Shown here piece after piece: positions 19,120 to 28,177 of a DNA stretch of 64,000 nucleotides. A model generated the notes under the pieces. It was not told the origin of the DNA and made no database searches. It worked only from the letters and a program-made list of their open reading frames with translations. Source of the DNA: Anaerolineales bacterium (GTDB taxonomy: Bacteria; Chloroflexota; Anaerolineae; Anaerolineales; UBA6663); NCBI GenBank assembly GCA_020845955.1, contig JADLEU010000013.1, positions 1 to 64,000 on the forward strand, in the 5' to 3' direction. The translations under genes and the position numbers were made by a program. Each line of letters opens with the position of its first letter. The stretch's first letter is position 1.

Positions 19120-20379
19120 ATGTCTATGACGGACACCCGGCGCGGCGTCATCCAGGCAGCGGCTGTGTTGGCAAGCGCCGTTGCCTGGCCGGCTTGGATG
19201 CCGCGGCTGGCATTTGCGCCTGCCCAGACGGCTCCGCGCGGCGATACGCTCGTGGTCGTTTTTCTGCGCGGCGCGGCCGACGCCCTCAACCTGGTCGTGC
19301 CGCACGGCGAAGCCGCCTATTACAACCGCCGCCCGACCCTGGCCATCCCGCGTCCGGACGACCGGCGTGCCAGCGCGGCGGCCCGCGCCGTGGACCTGGA
19401 TGGCTTCTTTGGGTTGCACCCGGCCCTGCGCCCGCTGCTGCCCGTCTGGGAGGCCGGCCACCTGGCTCCCATCCACGCCTGCGGCGCGCCCGACGAATCG
19501 CGCAGCCATTTCCGTGCCATGGAGCTCATGGAGCGCGGTGTGGAGGACGAGCGTGGCCCCGCCTCGGGCTGGATTGGCCGCCACCTGGCAACGCTCAACA
19601 CCAGCAACCCCTCACCGCTGCGGGCCGTGGGCCTGGGCCAACTGCCCCAGCGCAGCCTGAGCGGCGCCGTGCCCGTCTCGGCGCTGCGCTCGATCGTCGA
19701 CTTCCACCTGGGCGGCGACGCGCGCGCCGTCAACCAGATGCAGGCCGCGCTTGCGTCCCTATATGCCGGCGGCGAACCGCTTAATCGCCTGGGCCAGGAA
19801 ACGCTCGGCATCCTCGAGACCCTCCAGGCGCTCGATCCTCTCGGCTATGTGCCGGCCGGCGGCGCGCGTTATCCCGAGAGCGAGTTCGGCCTGGGCCTGC
19901 GCCAGATCGCCATGTTGATTAAGGCTGAAGTGGGGCTAGAGGCGGCGGCGATCGACGCCGGCGGTTGGGACACCCACTTTGCGCAGGGCGGCAGCGAGGG
20001 CCTGATGGCCGCACTGTTGACCGATCTGGGCCAGGGCCTGGCTGCCTTTCATGCCGATTTGTTCGCCCATATGAACCGCCTGACGATCGTCACCTTATCT
20101 GAGTTCGGCCGGCGGGTGCCAGAGAACGCCAGCCTGGGCACGGACCATGGCCACGGCAGCCTGATGCTGCTGCTGGGCGGGCACGTGGCGGGCGGCCGCG
20201 TCCACGGCCAATGGCCGGGCCTGGCAGCTGAGCAGCTTGTTGGCCCGGGCGACCTGGCCGTCACGACCGACTACCGCGACGTACTGGCCGAGGTCTGCCT
20301 GCGGCGCCTCAACAACTCGGCCCTGGGCGAGATCTTCCCCGGCTTCACCCCCACGCTGCGGGGCTTCCTGACGGCTTGA
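19120..20379 (+). CDS. DUF1501 family protein
   Basis: 'LVVVFLRGAADALNLVVPHGEAAYYNRRPTLAIP', 'DAGGWDTHFAQG', 'IVTLSEFGRRVPENASLGTDHGHGSLMLLLGGHVAGGRVHGQWPGL' diagnostic for DUF1501; paired with DUF1800. Confidence 0.93.
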   Translation: MSMTDTRRGVIQAAAVLASAVAWPAWMPRLAFAPAQTAPRGDTLVVVFLRGAADALNLVVPHGEAAYYNRRPTLAIPRPDDRRASAAARAVDLDGFFGLHPALRPLLPVWEAGHLAPIHACGAPDESRSHFRAMELMERGVEDERGPASGWIGRHLATLNTSNPSPLRAVGLGQLPQRSLSGAVPVSALRSIVDFHLGGDARAVNQMQAALASLYAGGEPLNRLGQETLGILETLQALDPLGYVPAGGARYPESEFGLGLRQIAMLIKAEVGLEAAAIDAGGWDTHFAQGGSEGLMAALLTDLGQGLAAFHADLFAHMNRLTIVTLSEFGRRVPENASLGTDHGHGSLMLLLGGHVAGGRVHGQWPGLAAEQLVGPGDLAVTTDYRDVLAEVCLRRLNNSALGEIFPGFTPTLRGFLTA

Positions 20380-20396
20380 GGCACGCCGGCAGGAAA

Positions 20397-20425
20397 CAAA
20401 AAAGGGCGAGATCGAAATCTCGCCC
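20397..20425 (-). terminator. Rho-independent terminator downstream of acpP (minus strand)
   Basis: Minus strand: GGGCGAGAT-TTCG-ATCTCGCCC followed by TTTTTTG; perfect 9-bp stem at 20404-20425 with the U-tract at about 20397-20403. Confidence 0.9.
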
Positions 20426-20457
20426 ACCCTGTTCGCGCGCGGCGCCGCCAGCGAGGC

Positions 20458-20700
20458 TCAGACTTTCTTCAAGCGCGTATCGAGGTAGGAGACGGCTTCA
20501 CCCACGGTTGTGATCTTCTGGGCGTCCTCGTCGGAAATCTCGCCACCGAACTTCTCCTCGAACGCCATGATTAGCTCAACCAGGTCAAGCGAATCAGCTT
20601 CCAGGTCCTCGCGAAAGCGAGCTTCGGGCGTGACCTTCGTGGGATCGGCTCCCAGCAATTCGACGATAATGCCCTTCACTTCGTCAAGCGTATCAGCCAT
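20458..20700 (-). CDS. acpP: Acyl carrier protein
   Basis: [76 protein letters not shown] phosphopantetheine site. Confidence 0.96.
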   Translation of the reverse strand: MADTLDEVKGIIVELLGADPTKVTPEARFREDLEADSLDLVELIMAFEEKFGGEISDEDAQKITTVGEAVSYLDTRLKKV

Positions 20701-20750
20701 ATGTGTCTCCTTCACAAGCGTGTTTTCTTGGGTGGGGTGAAGCTCGCCCC

Positions 20751-20778
20751 ATTGTATGTCACGGCTAACGGTTGTCAA
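20751..20778 (-). promoter_or_regulatory. Sigma-70-type promoter for acpP
   Basis: Minus strand TTGACA (20778-20773), 16-bp spacer, TACAAT (20756-20751), about 50 nt before the acpP start. Confidence 0.75.
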
Positions 20779-20794
20779 GGCAGCCTGGCCGAAT

Positions 20795-20811
20795 AATGAC
20801 TGCCAGTCATT
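20795..20811. promoter_or_regulatory. Palindromic operator-like site between acpP and fni
   Basis: AATGACT-GCC-AGTCATT perfect inverted repeat located between the two divergent promoters. Confidence 0.55.
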
Positions 20812-20814
20812 TTA

Positions 20815-20843
20815 TTGACAGGCATCAGGCCGGCTGGTAAGAT
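20815..20843 (+). promoter_or_regulatory. Sigma-70-type promoter for fni
   Basis: TTGACA (20815-20820), 17-bp spacer, TAAGAT (20838-20843), followed by ATG at 20876. Confidence 0.6.
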
Positions 20844-20875
20844 TACGACCGTCCACTCCCATATAACCCCGTCCA

Positions 20876-21928
20876 ATGACTGAAGTTACGGGCACGGCGG
20901 CTCGCAAGGCCGATCACATCCGCATCAACCTGGAAGAAGACGTGCAATCCGGGCTAACCACAGGCCTGGAGCGCTATCACTTTATTCACCAAGCGCTGCC
21001 CGAGCTGGACCTGGCCGCCGTCGACGCCAGCGTGTCCTGGTTTGGCAAGCGCCTGCGAGCGCCGCTGCTGATCTCCAGCATGACTGGCGGCACCGAGGAG
21101 GCGCGCCGCCTCAACCGCACCCTGGCCGCATCCGCCCAGGCCGCGGGCATCGCCATGGGCCTGGGTTCGCAGCGCGCGGCCGTCGAGGACGAAGCGCTGG
21201 CTCCCACCTTCCAGGTGCGCGCGGTCGCGCCGGACATTCTGCTGTTCGCTAACCTTGGCGCCGTCCAGCTCAACTATGGCTATGGACTGGATCAGTGCCG
21301 CCGGGCTGTTGACATGCTCGAGGCAGACGCGCTAGTGTTGCACCTGAACGCATTGCAGGAAGCCGTCCAGCCGGACGGCGATGCCAACTTCGCTGGCCTG
21401 CTTTCTAAGATCGAGGTCGTCTGCCGCGCCCTGCCCGTGCCCGTCATCGCCAAGGAGGTCGGGTGGGGCATCTCTGAGCAGGCGGCGCGCCAACTGGCCG
21501 GTGCGGGCGTGGCCGCCATCGACGTGGCGGGGGCCGGTGGAACATCCTGGTCACAGGTGGAGATGCATCGCGCCCGCACCGCGGCCCAGCGCCGCATTGC
21601 GGGCGCCTTTATCAATTGGGGCATCCCCACGGCCCAGGCCATCCTGAACGTCCGCCGCGCCGCTGCCGGCCTGCCCATCATTGCCTCCGGCGGCCTGCGC
21701 GGCGGCATCGACGCGGCCAAGTGCGTGGCGCTCGGCGCGCGCTTGTGCGGGCTGGCCAGCCCCTTCATCAAGGCGGCGGCCGTCTCGCTGGAGGCCGTCA
21801 CTGAAACCATCGACGAACTAAGCCGCGAGCTGCGCATCGCCATGTTCGCCGCGGGCGCGGCCAACCTGGAGGCGCTCCAGGCCATCCCGCTCGTGGAACG
21901 CCCCGACCTGACCGCGCCGCTCGCCTGA
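20876..21928 (+). CDS. fni: Type 2 isopentenyl-diphosphate delta-isomerase
   Basis: '[40 protein letters not shown]', '[38 protein letters not shown]', '[11 protein letters not shown]', '[22 protein letters not shown]'. Confidence 0.95.
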   Translation: MTEVTGTAARKADHIRINLEEDVQSGLTTGLERYHFIHQALPELDLAAVDASVSWFGKRLRAPLLISSMTGGTEEARRLNRTLAASAQAAGIAMGLGSQRAAVEDEALAPTFQVRAVAPDILLFANLGAVQLNYGYGLDQCRRAVDMLEADALVLHLNALQEAVQPDGDANFAGLLSKIEVVCRALPVPVIAKEVGWGISEQAARQLAGAGVAAIDVAGAGGTSWSQVEMHRARTAAQRRIAGAFINWGIPTAQAILNVRRAAAGLPIIASGGLRGGIDAAKCVALGARLCGLASPFIKAAAVSLEAVTETIDELSRELRIAMFAAGAANLEALQAIPLVERPDLTAPLA

Positions 21929-21933
21929 TCCGA

Positions 21934-22971
21934 ATGTCCCTGGCCGCGCTGACGTCGCTCTATCTGCCCGCGTTCGAAGCCGAGCTGCGCCAGGCAGTCG
22001 AAACGCCGCTTCGGCGCGCCGGGTCTCACCGTGACGGCGCGCCGGCCAGTGATCTGAGCGAGTACTTCGAGATGCTCGCCTACCATCTCGGCTGGACCGA
22101 TGGCGGCGCGGGCGGCAAGCGCATCCGGCCTCTGCTGTGCCTGCTGTCTTGCGCCGCGGCCGGCGGCGAATGGCAGCAAGCCTTGCCCCTGGCCGCCGCC
22201 GTCGAGCTCATCCACAACTTCTCCCTGATCCACGACGACATCCAGGACAACAGCCCACTGCGGCATGGCCGCCCAACGGTCTGGGCGCGCTGGGGCGCGG
22301 CCCAGGCCATTAACGCCGGCGATGCCATGTTCACGCTGGCGTATCTGGCGCCACACCGCCTGGCCGAGCGGGGCGTGCCGGCCGACGTGACCCTTGCCAC
22401 GCTGGCCGAGCTCAATCACACCTGTCTTGAGCTCACCCAGGGCCAGTATCTCGACATGGCCTACGAGCAGCGCCAGCGCGTGACGGTGGCCGAGTATCTG
22501 GCCATGATTGAAAAGAAGACAGCGGTCCTCATCGCCGCTGCTGCCTACCTGGGCGCCTGGGTGGCTGGTGCCCGCTCCGACCGCCTGGGCGACTACTATC
22601 AGTTTGGCTTGAACCTGGGACTGGCGTTTCAGCTGCAGGATGACCTGCTGGGGATCTGGGGCGATTCAGTCGTCACGGGTAAGTCGGCTCTCAGCGACCT
22701 CGAGGCGCGCAAGAAGAGCCTGCCCGTGGTCTACGGGCTGGAACACTCTCCAGAATTCGGGCGCGCCTACGCGCAGCGGCACGTACCGGGCGCCTCAGTC
22801 GCCGGCCTGGCCGCGATGCTGGCCGATTTGGGCGCTCGCGTCGAGACCGAGCGCCGCGCGCAGGCCGCCACCGTTTGCGCGGTTGAAGCCCTGGCTCGCT
22901 GCCGGGCAGCCGAACCGGCCGGCCAGGCGTTACGCGAGCTGACCAGCCAGCTTCTGCAGCGCGTCAAGTAG
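21934..22971 (+). CDS. Polyprenyl synthetase (trans-isoprenyl diphosphate synthase)
   Basis: 'GGKRIRPLLCLLSC', 'LIHNFSLIHDDIQDNSPLRHGRPTVW', 'FQLQDDLLGIWGDSVVTGKSALSDLEARKKSLPVV' (both Asp-rich motifs). Confidence 0.94.
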   Translation: MSLAALTSLYLPAFEAELRQAVETPLRRAGSHRDGAPASDLSEYFEMLAYHLGWTDGGAGGKRIRPLLCLLSCAAAGGEWQQALPLAAAVELIHNFSLIHDDIQDNSPLRHGRPTVWARWGAAQAINAGDAMFTLAYLAPHRLAERGVPADVTLATLAELNHTCLELTQGQYLDMAYEQRQRVTVAEYLAMIEKKTAVLIAAAAYLGAWVAGARSDRLGDYYQFGLNLGLAFQLQDDLLGIWGDSVVTGKSALSDLEARKKSLPVVYGLEHSPEFGRAYAQRHVPGASVAGLAAMLADLGARVETERRAQAATVCAVEALARCRAAEPAGQALRELTSQLLQRVK

Positions 22972-23210
22972 CCGGCCTTCGGCCTCTGGAGCACTGGCGC
23001 CATACGCCGGACCCATCACGGCGCGCGTTGGGCACCTGGCGTTGACCACCCGCTTGTCCTAGGCGGCAGCGATCAGCCTGGATAAGAACGCGCCGAGGAC
23101 GTTGGGCAGGCGTTCGCGCGACGGCGCTGGCATATTATGCTCGTGCTGCGCAACCGCGAACCGGGGCTGTTGGCCGCCGAATGCCATCCGCCGCGAAGCA
23201 GGAGCAAACC

Positions 23211-24300
23211 ATGTCCAACGGCAATCTGTCTCAGCAGCCGCGCCTCCTATTCTTCGGCAGCGTGATGGTGCTGTTTGTCGGCATGGGTCTGTTCCCGGTC
23301 CTGCCGCTTTACGCCGCGGAGTTGGGCGCATCGCGCATCACGATTGACCTGCTGTTCTCCCTGTGATGTACGCCGCCAACTCGGCCGGTCCCCTGGCGGT
23401 GGGCTGGCTCGGCCCGCGCCTGGGACACCCCCGGCTGTTTATTGCCACGGCCCTGCTCAGCCTGCCGGCGGCGCCGCTGGCAGGTCGGGTCACGGCGCTC
23501 TGGCAGCTCATGCTGCTGACCTCCATCCTCTGATTTTCGGGAGGCGTCCTGGTCACGCTGGCCAACGTGTGGACCGGGATGCTGGTCGCGCGCCAGCGGC
23601 GCGGGGCATCTTTCAGCCGTCTATCATTGGCCAGCCCGTTGGGGGCCGTGGTCGGCGGGTTTGCGGTCGGCCTGCTGCTCAAGTGGTCGGGCTACTCGGT
23701 GATGTTTGGGGTGCTGGCGTTCGTCTGGGCTGGCCTGCTCGTCATCGGCCTGCTCCTGCGGCCTCCCCCCGCCACCGCGCCCCCGAAAGCGATGGCCGCC
23801 TCACCAGCGCCGGCGCGCCTCGTCCGCCGCTTTGGCTGACTGCTTGGACTAACGCTGCTGTCCACGGTCGGCATCAGCGTGACGCAGCTTGGCCGTTCGA
23901 TGTCGATGCAGGCGCTTGAATTCTCGGCCAGCCTGGTCGCGAGCACCGCCACCGTGGACGGGCTGGCGGCGATTCCCGCCACCCTGCTCCTGGGCCGCCT
24001 GTCAGATCGCCTAGGGCGCGCCCGGCTGCTGGCGGGCGCCATGGCTCTGGCCGGGCTGGCCCCTACTCCTGGTGCATGCGGCGGAGGCCTGGCACTTCTG
24101 GCTGGCAGCCGCGCTGTCGTTCGCGGCCCAGAGCGCCAGCCGTGGGCTGAGCACGGCCCTGGCGTCTGACCTGCTGGCGCACGAAATCCTGGCGCGCGGC
24201 CTGCCGCTGGTGAACCTGGTCAATGCTGGCGGCGGCAGCCCTGGTGGGCGTCACTGTCGTAGAACCGCGGCGCCTGGTATGCCCGCCTCGTGTCCCCGCT
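23211..24300 (+). pseudogene. Decayed MFS transporter
   Basis: Contiguous MFS-like protein over ORF pieces 'MSNGNLSQQPRLLFFGSVMVLFVGMGLFPVLPLYAAELGASRITIDLLFSL', 'MYAANSAGPLAVGWLGPRLGHPRLFIATALLSLPAAPLAG..', 'VWTGMLVARQRRGASFSRLSLASPLGAVVGGFAVGLLL..', 'LLGRLSDRLGRARLLAGAMALAGLA'. Interrupted by a frame change near 23366, TGA at 23531 and 23837, and a second frame change near 24060. Confidence 0.8.
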
Positions 24301-24383
24301 AACCAGGCGAGCGGCCCAGCCGGTCCGAGCGTTCCCATCAGTTGCTGAGGCTTACGGCGCTGGCCCGCCGGCGGCCTTCGCCC

Positions 24384-25643
24384 TCACACGAATTCGCGGA
24401 AGACGCGATTGCCCAGCAGGCGCCCCGCCGGCGTCAGGCGCGCTCCCGCCTCATCCCACGCCAGCAGCCCCAGGCCCCGCAAGTGCCGCAGCCTGCGGCC
24501 ATAGGCCGCGGCCAACGTGGCGCCAAACCGCGCTTCGAAATCTGCGCCGCCGACCCCCTCCGCGGTCAGCCGCAGCCCCAGCAGCATGGTCTCACCCATC
24601 TCGTCGGCGCGCGTCTGCCGCGTGCGCTCGACCGCCGCCGGCGAAAACGGGAACTCGCCCACCACGCCATGCTCCAGCCGCGCGATGTACGCCCCGGGGG
24701 CCAGCACATTGGAATACCGCCAGCCCGCCGCGCACCCATGTGCCCCGGCCCCCAACCCCAGGTACGGGCGGTTGCGCCAGTACTGCAGATTGTGACGACA
24801 TTGATAGCGGCCGGGGGCGAGAAGTCGGAGGTCAGAAACCTGCGGGTCTGACCTCCGACTTCTGCCCTCTGCCTTCTCTGGCAGCGCCCAATTCGAGATC
24901 TCATACTGCCCGTACCCGTGGGCCGCCAGCAACTCCCCCGCCCAGCCATACATCTCGGCCGCCAGGTCCGCATCGGGCATTGGCAGCAGTCCGCGCTGCA
25001 CCCACGACCGCAGCGGCGTGCCGTGCTCTAGCGAGAGAGCATACAGCGATAGATGTTCGGGCTCCAACGCCAACACGCGCAGCAGGCTGGCCTGCCACAT
25101 CGCCAGTGTCTGGTGCGGCGTCCCAAAGATCAGATCCAGGTTGAGGCCGTGGCTGGCGCGGTCAAACCCGGCGGCCCTTGCCAGCGCCACCGCCTGCCGG
25201 ACGTCCTCAAAGCTGTGCAGCCGGTCCAGCAGCCTGAGCTCGGAGGCGTGCGTGGACTGAACCCCAAACGACAGCCGGCTCACGCCCAGCGCCCGCAGCC
25301 CCAGCAGATAGGCCGCATCCACCGTGCCGGGGTTCGCTTCCAGCGTGATCTCACAATCGGTCGTCAACGCAAACGCGCCGCGCAAGACCGCGAAGATGTC
25401 CTGGTACACCAGCAGCGGCAGCAGCGACGGCGTGCCGCCGCCGAAGAAGATCGTGTGCACCGGCCGGCCGGCCGCCGCCTCGCCCACTAGCCGGATCTCC
25501 CGCGCCAGCGCGCGGGCGTAGGGCGCCATCAAGTCGTCCAGCCCGGCAAAGGTGTTGAAATCGCAGTAGGCGCAGCGAACCTGGCAGAAAGGGATAGCAA
25601 TGTAGATACTGAGATTTTGTGGCTGACTTTCCGGCCTGCCCAT
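24384..25643 (-). CDS. hemW: HemW-like radical SAM protein (coproporphyrinogen III oxidase-like) containing a palindromic insert
   Basis: 'IPFCQVRCAYCDFNTFAG' (CxxxCxxC), 'HTIFFGGGTPSLL', 'ITLEANPGTVDAAYLLGLRALGVSRLSFGVQS', 'GLNLDLIFGTPHQT', 'QCRHNLQYWRNRPYLGLGAGAHG'. Confidence 0.92.
   Translation of the reverse strand: MGRPESQPQNLSIYIAIPFCQVRCAYCDFNTFAGLDDLMAPYARALAREIRLVGEAAAGRPVHTIFFGGGTPSLLPLLVYQDIFAVLRGAFALTTDCEITLEANPGTVDAAYLLGLRALGVSRLSFGVQSTHASELRLLDRLHSFEDVRQAVALARAAGFDRASHGLNLDLIFGTPHQTLAMWQASLLRVLALEPEHLSLYALSLEHGTPLRSWVQRGLLPMPDADLAAEMYGWAGELLAAHGYGQYEISNWALPEKAEGRSRRSDPQVSDLRLLAPGRYQCRHNLQYWRNRPYLGLGAGAHGCAAGWRYSNVLAPGAYIARLEHGVVGEFPFSPAAVERTRQTRADEMGETMLLGLRLTAEGVGGADFEARFGATLAAAYGRRLRHLRGLGLLAWDEAGARLTPAGRLLGNRVFREFV
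24820..24863. repeat. Perfect 17-bp inverted repeat inside hemW
   Basis: AGAAGTCGGAGGTCAGA - AACCTGCGGG - TCTGACCTCCGACTTCT; adjacent degenerate heptamers TTCTGCC/CTCTGCC/TTCTCTG at about 24860-24880. Confidence 0.92.
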
Positions 25644-25930
25644 ACCTTACCTGCTTCCTCGTGCATCTCCTGGACGCGCTCGACCTCCGGCCACTCGCCT
25701 TTCGGAAACCGACCCAGGAAGTAATACACCAGGGTCTCGGACCCGTCCGTCGACGCTCGGCCCCGGTCTTGCTCGATCTTCACTTCCGCAACGTCCGGCC
25801 GCTTGACGGCCGCCCGCAGCCCCAGCTGCCGTGCCCGGACCCGGACTGTACCCCGGCGCCGGCCTGGCTTGAGCGCCGCCAGGATTGTACGCGCACTCTT
25901 CTCATCCTTCCAGAGGGTGTGAAGGGCCAC
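25529..25930 (-). CDS. Possible small protein overlapping the hemW 5' end (uncertain; may be a gene remnant)
   Basis: Protein-like stretch 'LHTLWKDEKSARTILAALKPG...KRPDVAEVKIEQDRGRASTDGSETLVYYFLGRFPKGEWPEVERVQEMHEEAGKV' within the ORF 25529..26182. The real start is unknown, and the only stop lies about 115 nt inside hemW. Confidence 0.3.
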   Translation of the reverse strand: MALHTLWKDEKSARTILAALKPGRRRGTVRVRARQLGLRAAVKRPDVAEVKIEQDRGRASTDGSETLVYYFLGRFPKGEWPEVERVQEMHEEAGKVWAGRKVSHKISVSTLLSLSARFAAPTAISTPLPGWTT

Positions 25931-25970
25931 ACCGTGGCCAACACCGCCGGCACGGCCGGCAGGCGAGCGC

Positions 25971-26007
25971 ATAGCCGGCGAGGGCCTACGCCAACGCCGC
26001 CGGCTAT
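25971..26007. repeat. 10-bp inverted repeat (hairpin)
   Basis: ATAGCCGGCG (25971-25980) ... CGCCGGCTAT (25998-26007). Confidence 0.6.
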
Positions 26008-26066
26008 CCAGCGACGGCGTCTTGTGGCACAATGCCGCCATGCTTCGCCACGCCGCCGCGCCGCAT

Positions 26067-26089
26067 GAGCGGCCCTTCCAGGGCCGCTC
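26067..26089. repeat. 9-bp GC-rich hairpin
   Basis: GAGCGGCCC-TTCCA-GGGCCGCTC. Confidence 0.65.
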
Positions 26090-26290
26090 CGTCGTAGGCG
26101 ATATGTCGGCGCGGTGACAGGGAAGAACGTCAAGCAAGCGTCCGGCGGGATGCCTCCAAACGCGCGCCTCCGCTCCGGTCATGACGTCAGTGCGGCGACG
26201 GCTGCGGCCCTATCGGCGACGCCAGGGCGCGTTGGAGAGGCCGGAGTTGGATGGAGTGCCGAGTCGCACGATGGAAGGATCCCTTCGAAA

Positions 26291-26650
26291 ATGCCACTTC
26301 GGGACTCCCTGATTATGTTCGTGTTGATCGCGCTCTCAGGGTTTGCGGATTCGCTGGGATTTGTGTATGCGGCGCGAATCTGGCAGAAGGATGCCCTTTC
26401 GTGGGCGAACCTGGCTAAGTGCGCGTTGGGGTGGGGAGTGGGGATCGCGCTGTATGTTTTTGCGCTGAGGTTTATGGCTCGCCTGGGCATGACGTCAGCC
26501 GAGATTCAGACGGCCGTGTGGTTTGCCATGACGATCATTGGGGTCGTGATCTTTAGCGGGAGGTACTTTGGCTGGCCGCGTTTGGAGCAAATTGTCGCGG
26601 CCTTGGTGCTGGCCGGACTGGGGTGGTTGCTGGTTAGAACAGGAGGCTAG
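26291..26650 (+). CDS. Small multi-pass membrane protein
   Basis: MPLRDSLIMFVLIALSGFADSLGFVYAARIWQ...FGWPRLEQIVAALVLAGLGWLLVRTGG, about 4 hydrophobic helices. Start placed at the internal ATG 26291. Confidence 0.65.
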   Translation: MPLRDSLIMFVLIALSGFADSLGFVYAARIWQKDALSWANLAKCALGWGVGIALYVFALRFMARLGMTSAEIQTAVWFAMTIIGVVIFSGRYFGWPRLEQIVAALVLAGLGWLLVRTGG

Positions 26651-26765
26651 CGACGACGGGGCGTCTTCTCGACACCAGTGCGACTACTTGCGAAGAAGGA
26701 CACAGTTCGAGGCAACCCAACTCGTTCGCCGAGCACCTCGATGAAGCCGATTCAGCCAGCTCAAA

Positions 26766-26800
26766 GCCACTAGCCGCCTTCGGCGCAGGCGGCTAGTGGC
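26766..26800. terminator. Strong hairpin between convergent genes, candidate bidirectional terminator
   Basis: GCCACTAGCCGCC-TTCGGCGCA-GGCGGCTAGTGGC, perfect 13-bp stem followed by a modest T-rich stretch (CTCTCTTTAATT). Confidence 0.55.
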
Positions 26801-26950
26801 GACGCTCTCTTTAATTGAAGTTGAGCAGGCGAAGGCGGTTTGGGCGCGGTAGGCTCCTGGCGGCTGGCTTGCGCCAGGCCTCGCCGAGCCTTCCGGCAGC
26901 TACCCGCCTGTGATTGCCAATTTCAAGCGCAGCTCGAATCGGCTGCGAGC

Positions 26951-28177
26951 TCAATCCGCAAGCTGCCCGCGAAAGGCGCGCAGGTAGAGTTCGGTCAATT
27001 CCTCCGGGGACGGAACACGTGGACTAAACACCGTTGGACCGGCCTTCAGGGCGTATTCCTGGACGAGACTTACCGCTGCCTCGAATTCACGTGCCTCGAG
27101 CCCCAATTCTTGAAAACCCTGGGGAATGCCGATATCCCTTTCGAGTTGCACCAGGCTCCTGAGGAGCGCCGCGGCCAGAGCCGCTTCGCCCTCGCCCGGC
27201 AAGCCGAGGCGCCTGGCAATCTTCGCGTAACTTGCCTGGGACTGAGACGCGGAAAACTGCAGGGTGTACGGCAACAGCACAGCGCAGGTCAGGCCGTGGG
27301 GCAGGTCGAAATGCAGCCCAATCTTGTCCATCCCGTGAGCCAGACCCGTAATCGAGTTGTTGATGGCCATCCCCGCCAGCGTGGCGGCGTAATGCATCTT
27401 CTCCCGCGCCGCGCGGTCGCCGTCAACGGCAGCGCGCATGTTCTGGAAGATCAATTGCGCGGCTCTCAACGCCAGTGGCTCGGAGAAATCAGTTGACCAT
27501 GGGCTGATCACTGACTCGAGCGCGTGCGTGAGGGCGTCCATGCCCGTATGAGCGGCCAGGCGCGCGGGCATGGGCCAGGCGACGTCGGGGTCGCAAATCG
27601 CCAGCGTCGGGACCAGCTGCGAGGACAGCAGCACCCGCTTTAGGCGCGTGCCGGAATCGACCAGAATCGACACGCCGGAGGTCTCGCTGCCCGTCCCGCT
27701 GGTTGATGGAACGGCCACGAGCTGCGCCCGGCGGCCAAGCTGCGGGAGCGGATAAGGCTGCGAGACCTGGGTCTTATAAATCGCGCGGTGGTCCAGCTCG
27801 GGATGCTCGTAGAACGCCCACAGAGCCTTTGCGCTGTCGATGACCGAGCCGCCGCCCAGGGCAACGAGGGTATCCGGCTGAAGGGCGATGGCGGTCTCGA
27901 GGTGCGCCTCTACGTCTTCAATGGGCGGTTCGGGCCGGGGCATACGCGCGACTTCTACGTGAGCGCCTGCCGCTTCCAAATACGAGACCGTCTCAGCCAA
28001 CAGGCCCGACGCCTCCATGGCGTTCAGGCCGGTCAAGATGAGCGCTTTCCGGCTGCTTAACGTCTTGAGGTGCGCCAGCGCGCCGCGCCCATAAACAAGC
28101 GTGTTCGCATTGCGGAAAATACGAGTGCCCACTGGCTTACACCGCGCCCGCCTGAATTGGCTGTGCGGGTTCGCCAC
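26951..28177 (-). CDS. Iron-containing alcohol dehydrogenase family
   Basis: 'VALGGGSVIDSAKALW', 'LVAVPSTSGTGSETSGVSIL', 'AAHTGMDALTHALESVISPWS', 'GMAINNSITGLAHGMDKIGLHFDLPHGLTCAVLLPYTLQF'. Confidence 0.93.
   Translation of the reverse strand: MANPHSQFRRARCKPVGTRIFRNANTLVYGRGALAHLKTLSSRKALILTGLNAMEASGLLAETVSYLEAAGAHVEVARMPRPEPPIEDVEAHLETAIALQPDTLVALGGGSVIDSAKALWAFYEHPELDHRAIYKTQVSQPYPLPQLGRRAQLVAVPSTSGTGSETSGVSILVDSGTRLKRVLLSSQLVPTLAICDPDVAWPMPARLAAHTGMDALTHALESVISPWSTDFSEPLALRAAQLIFQNMRAAVDGDRAAREKMHYAATLAGMAINNSITGLAHGMDKIGLHFDLPHGLTCAVLLPYTLQFSASQSQASYAKIARRLGLPGEGEAALAAALLRSLVQLERDIGIPQGFQELGLEAREFEAAVSLVQEYALKAGPTVFSPRVPSPEELTELYLRAFRGQLAD

Noticed and set aside
23211-24300. TGA recoding (Trp or selenocysteine) in the MFS ORF
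   Set aside because: At least two frame changes are also present, and other genes in the window end at TGA normally, so pseudogenisation or sequence error is simpler.
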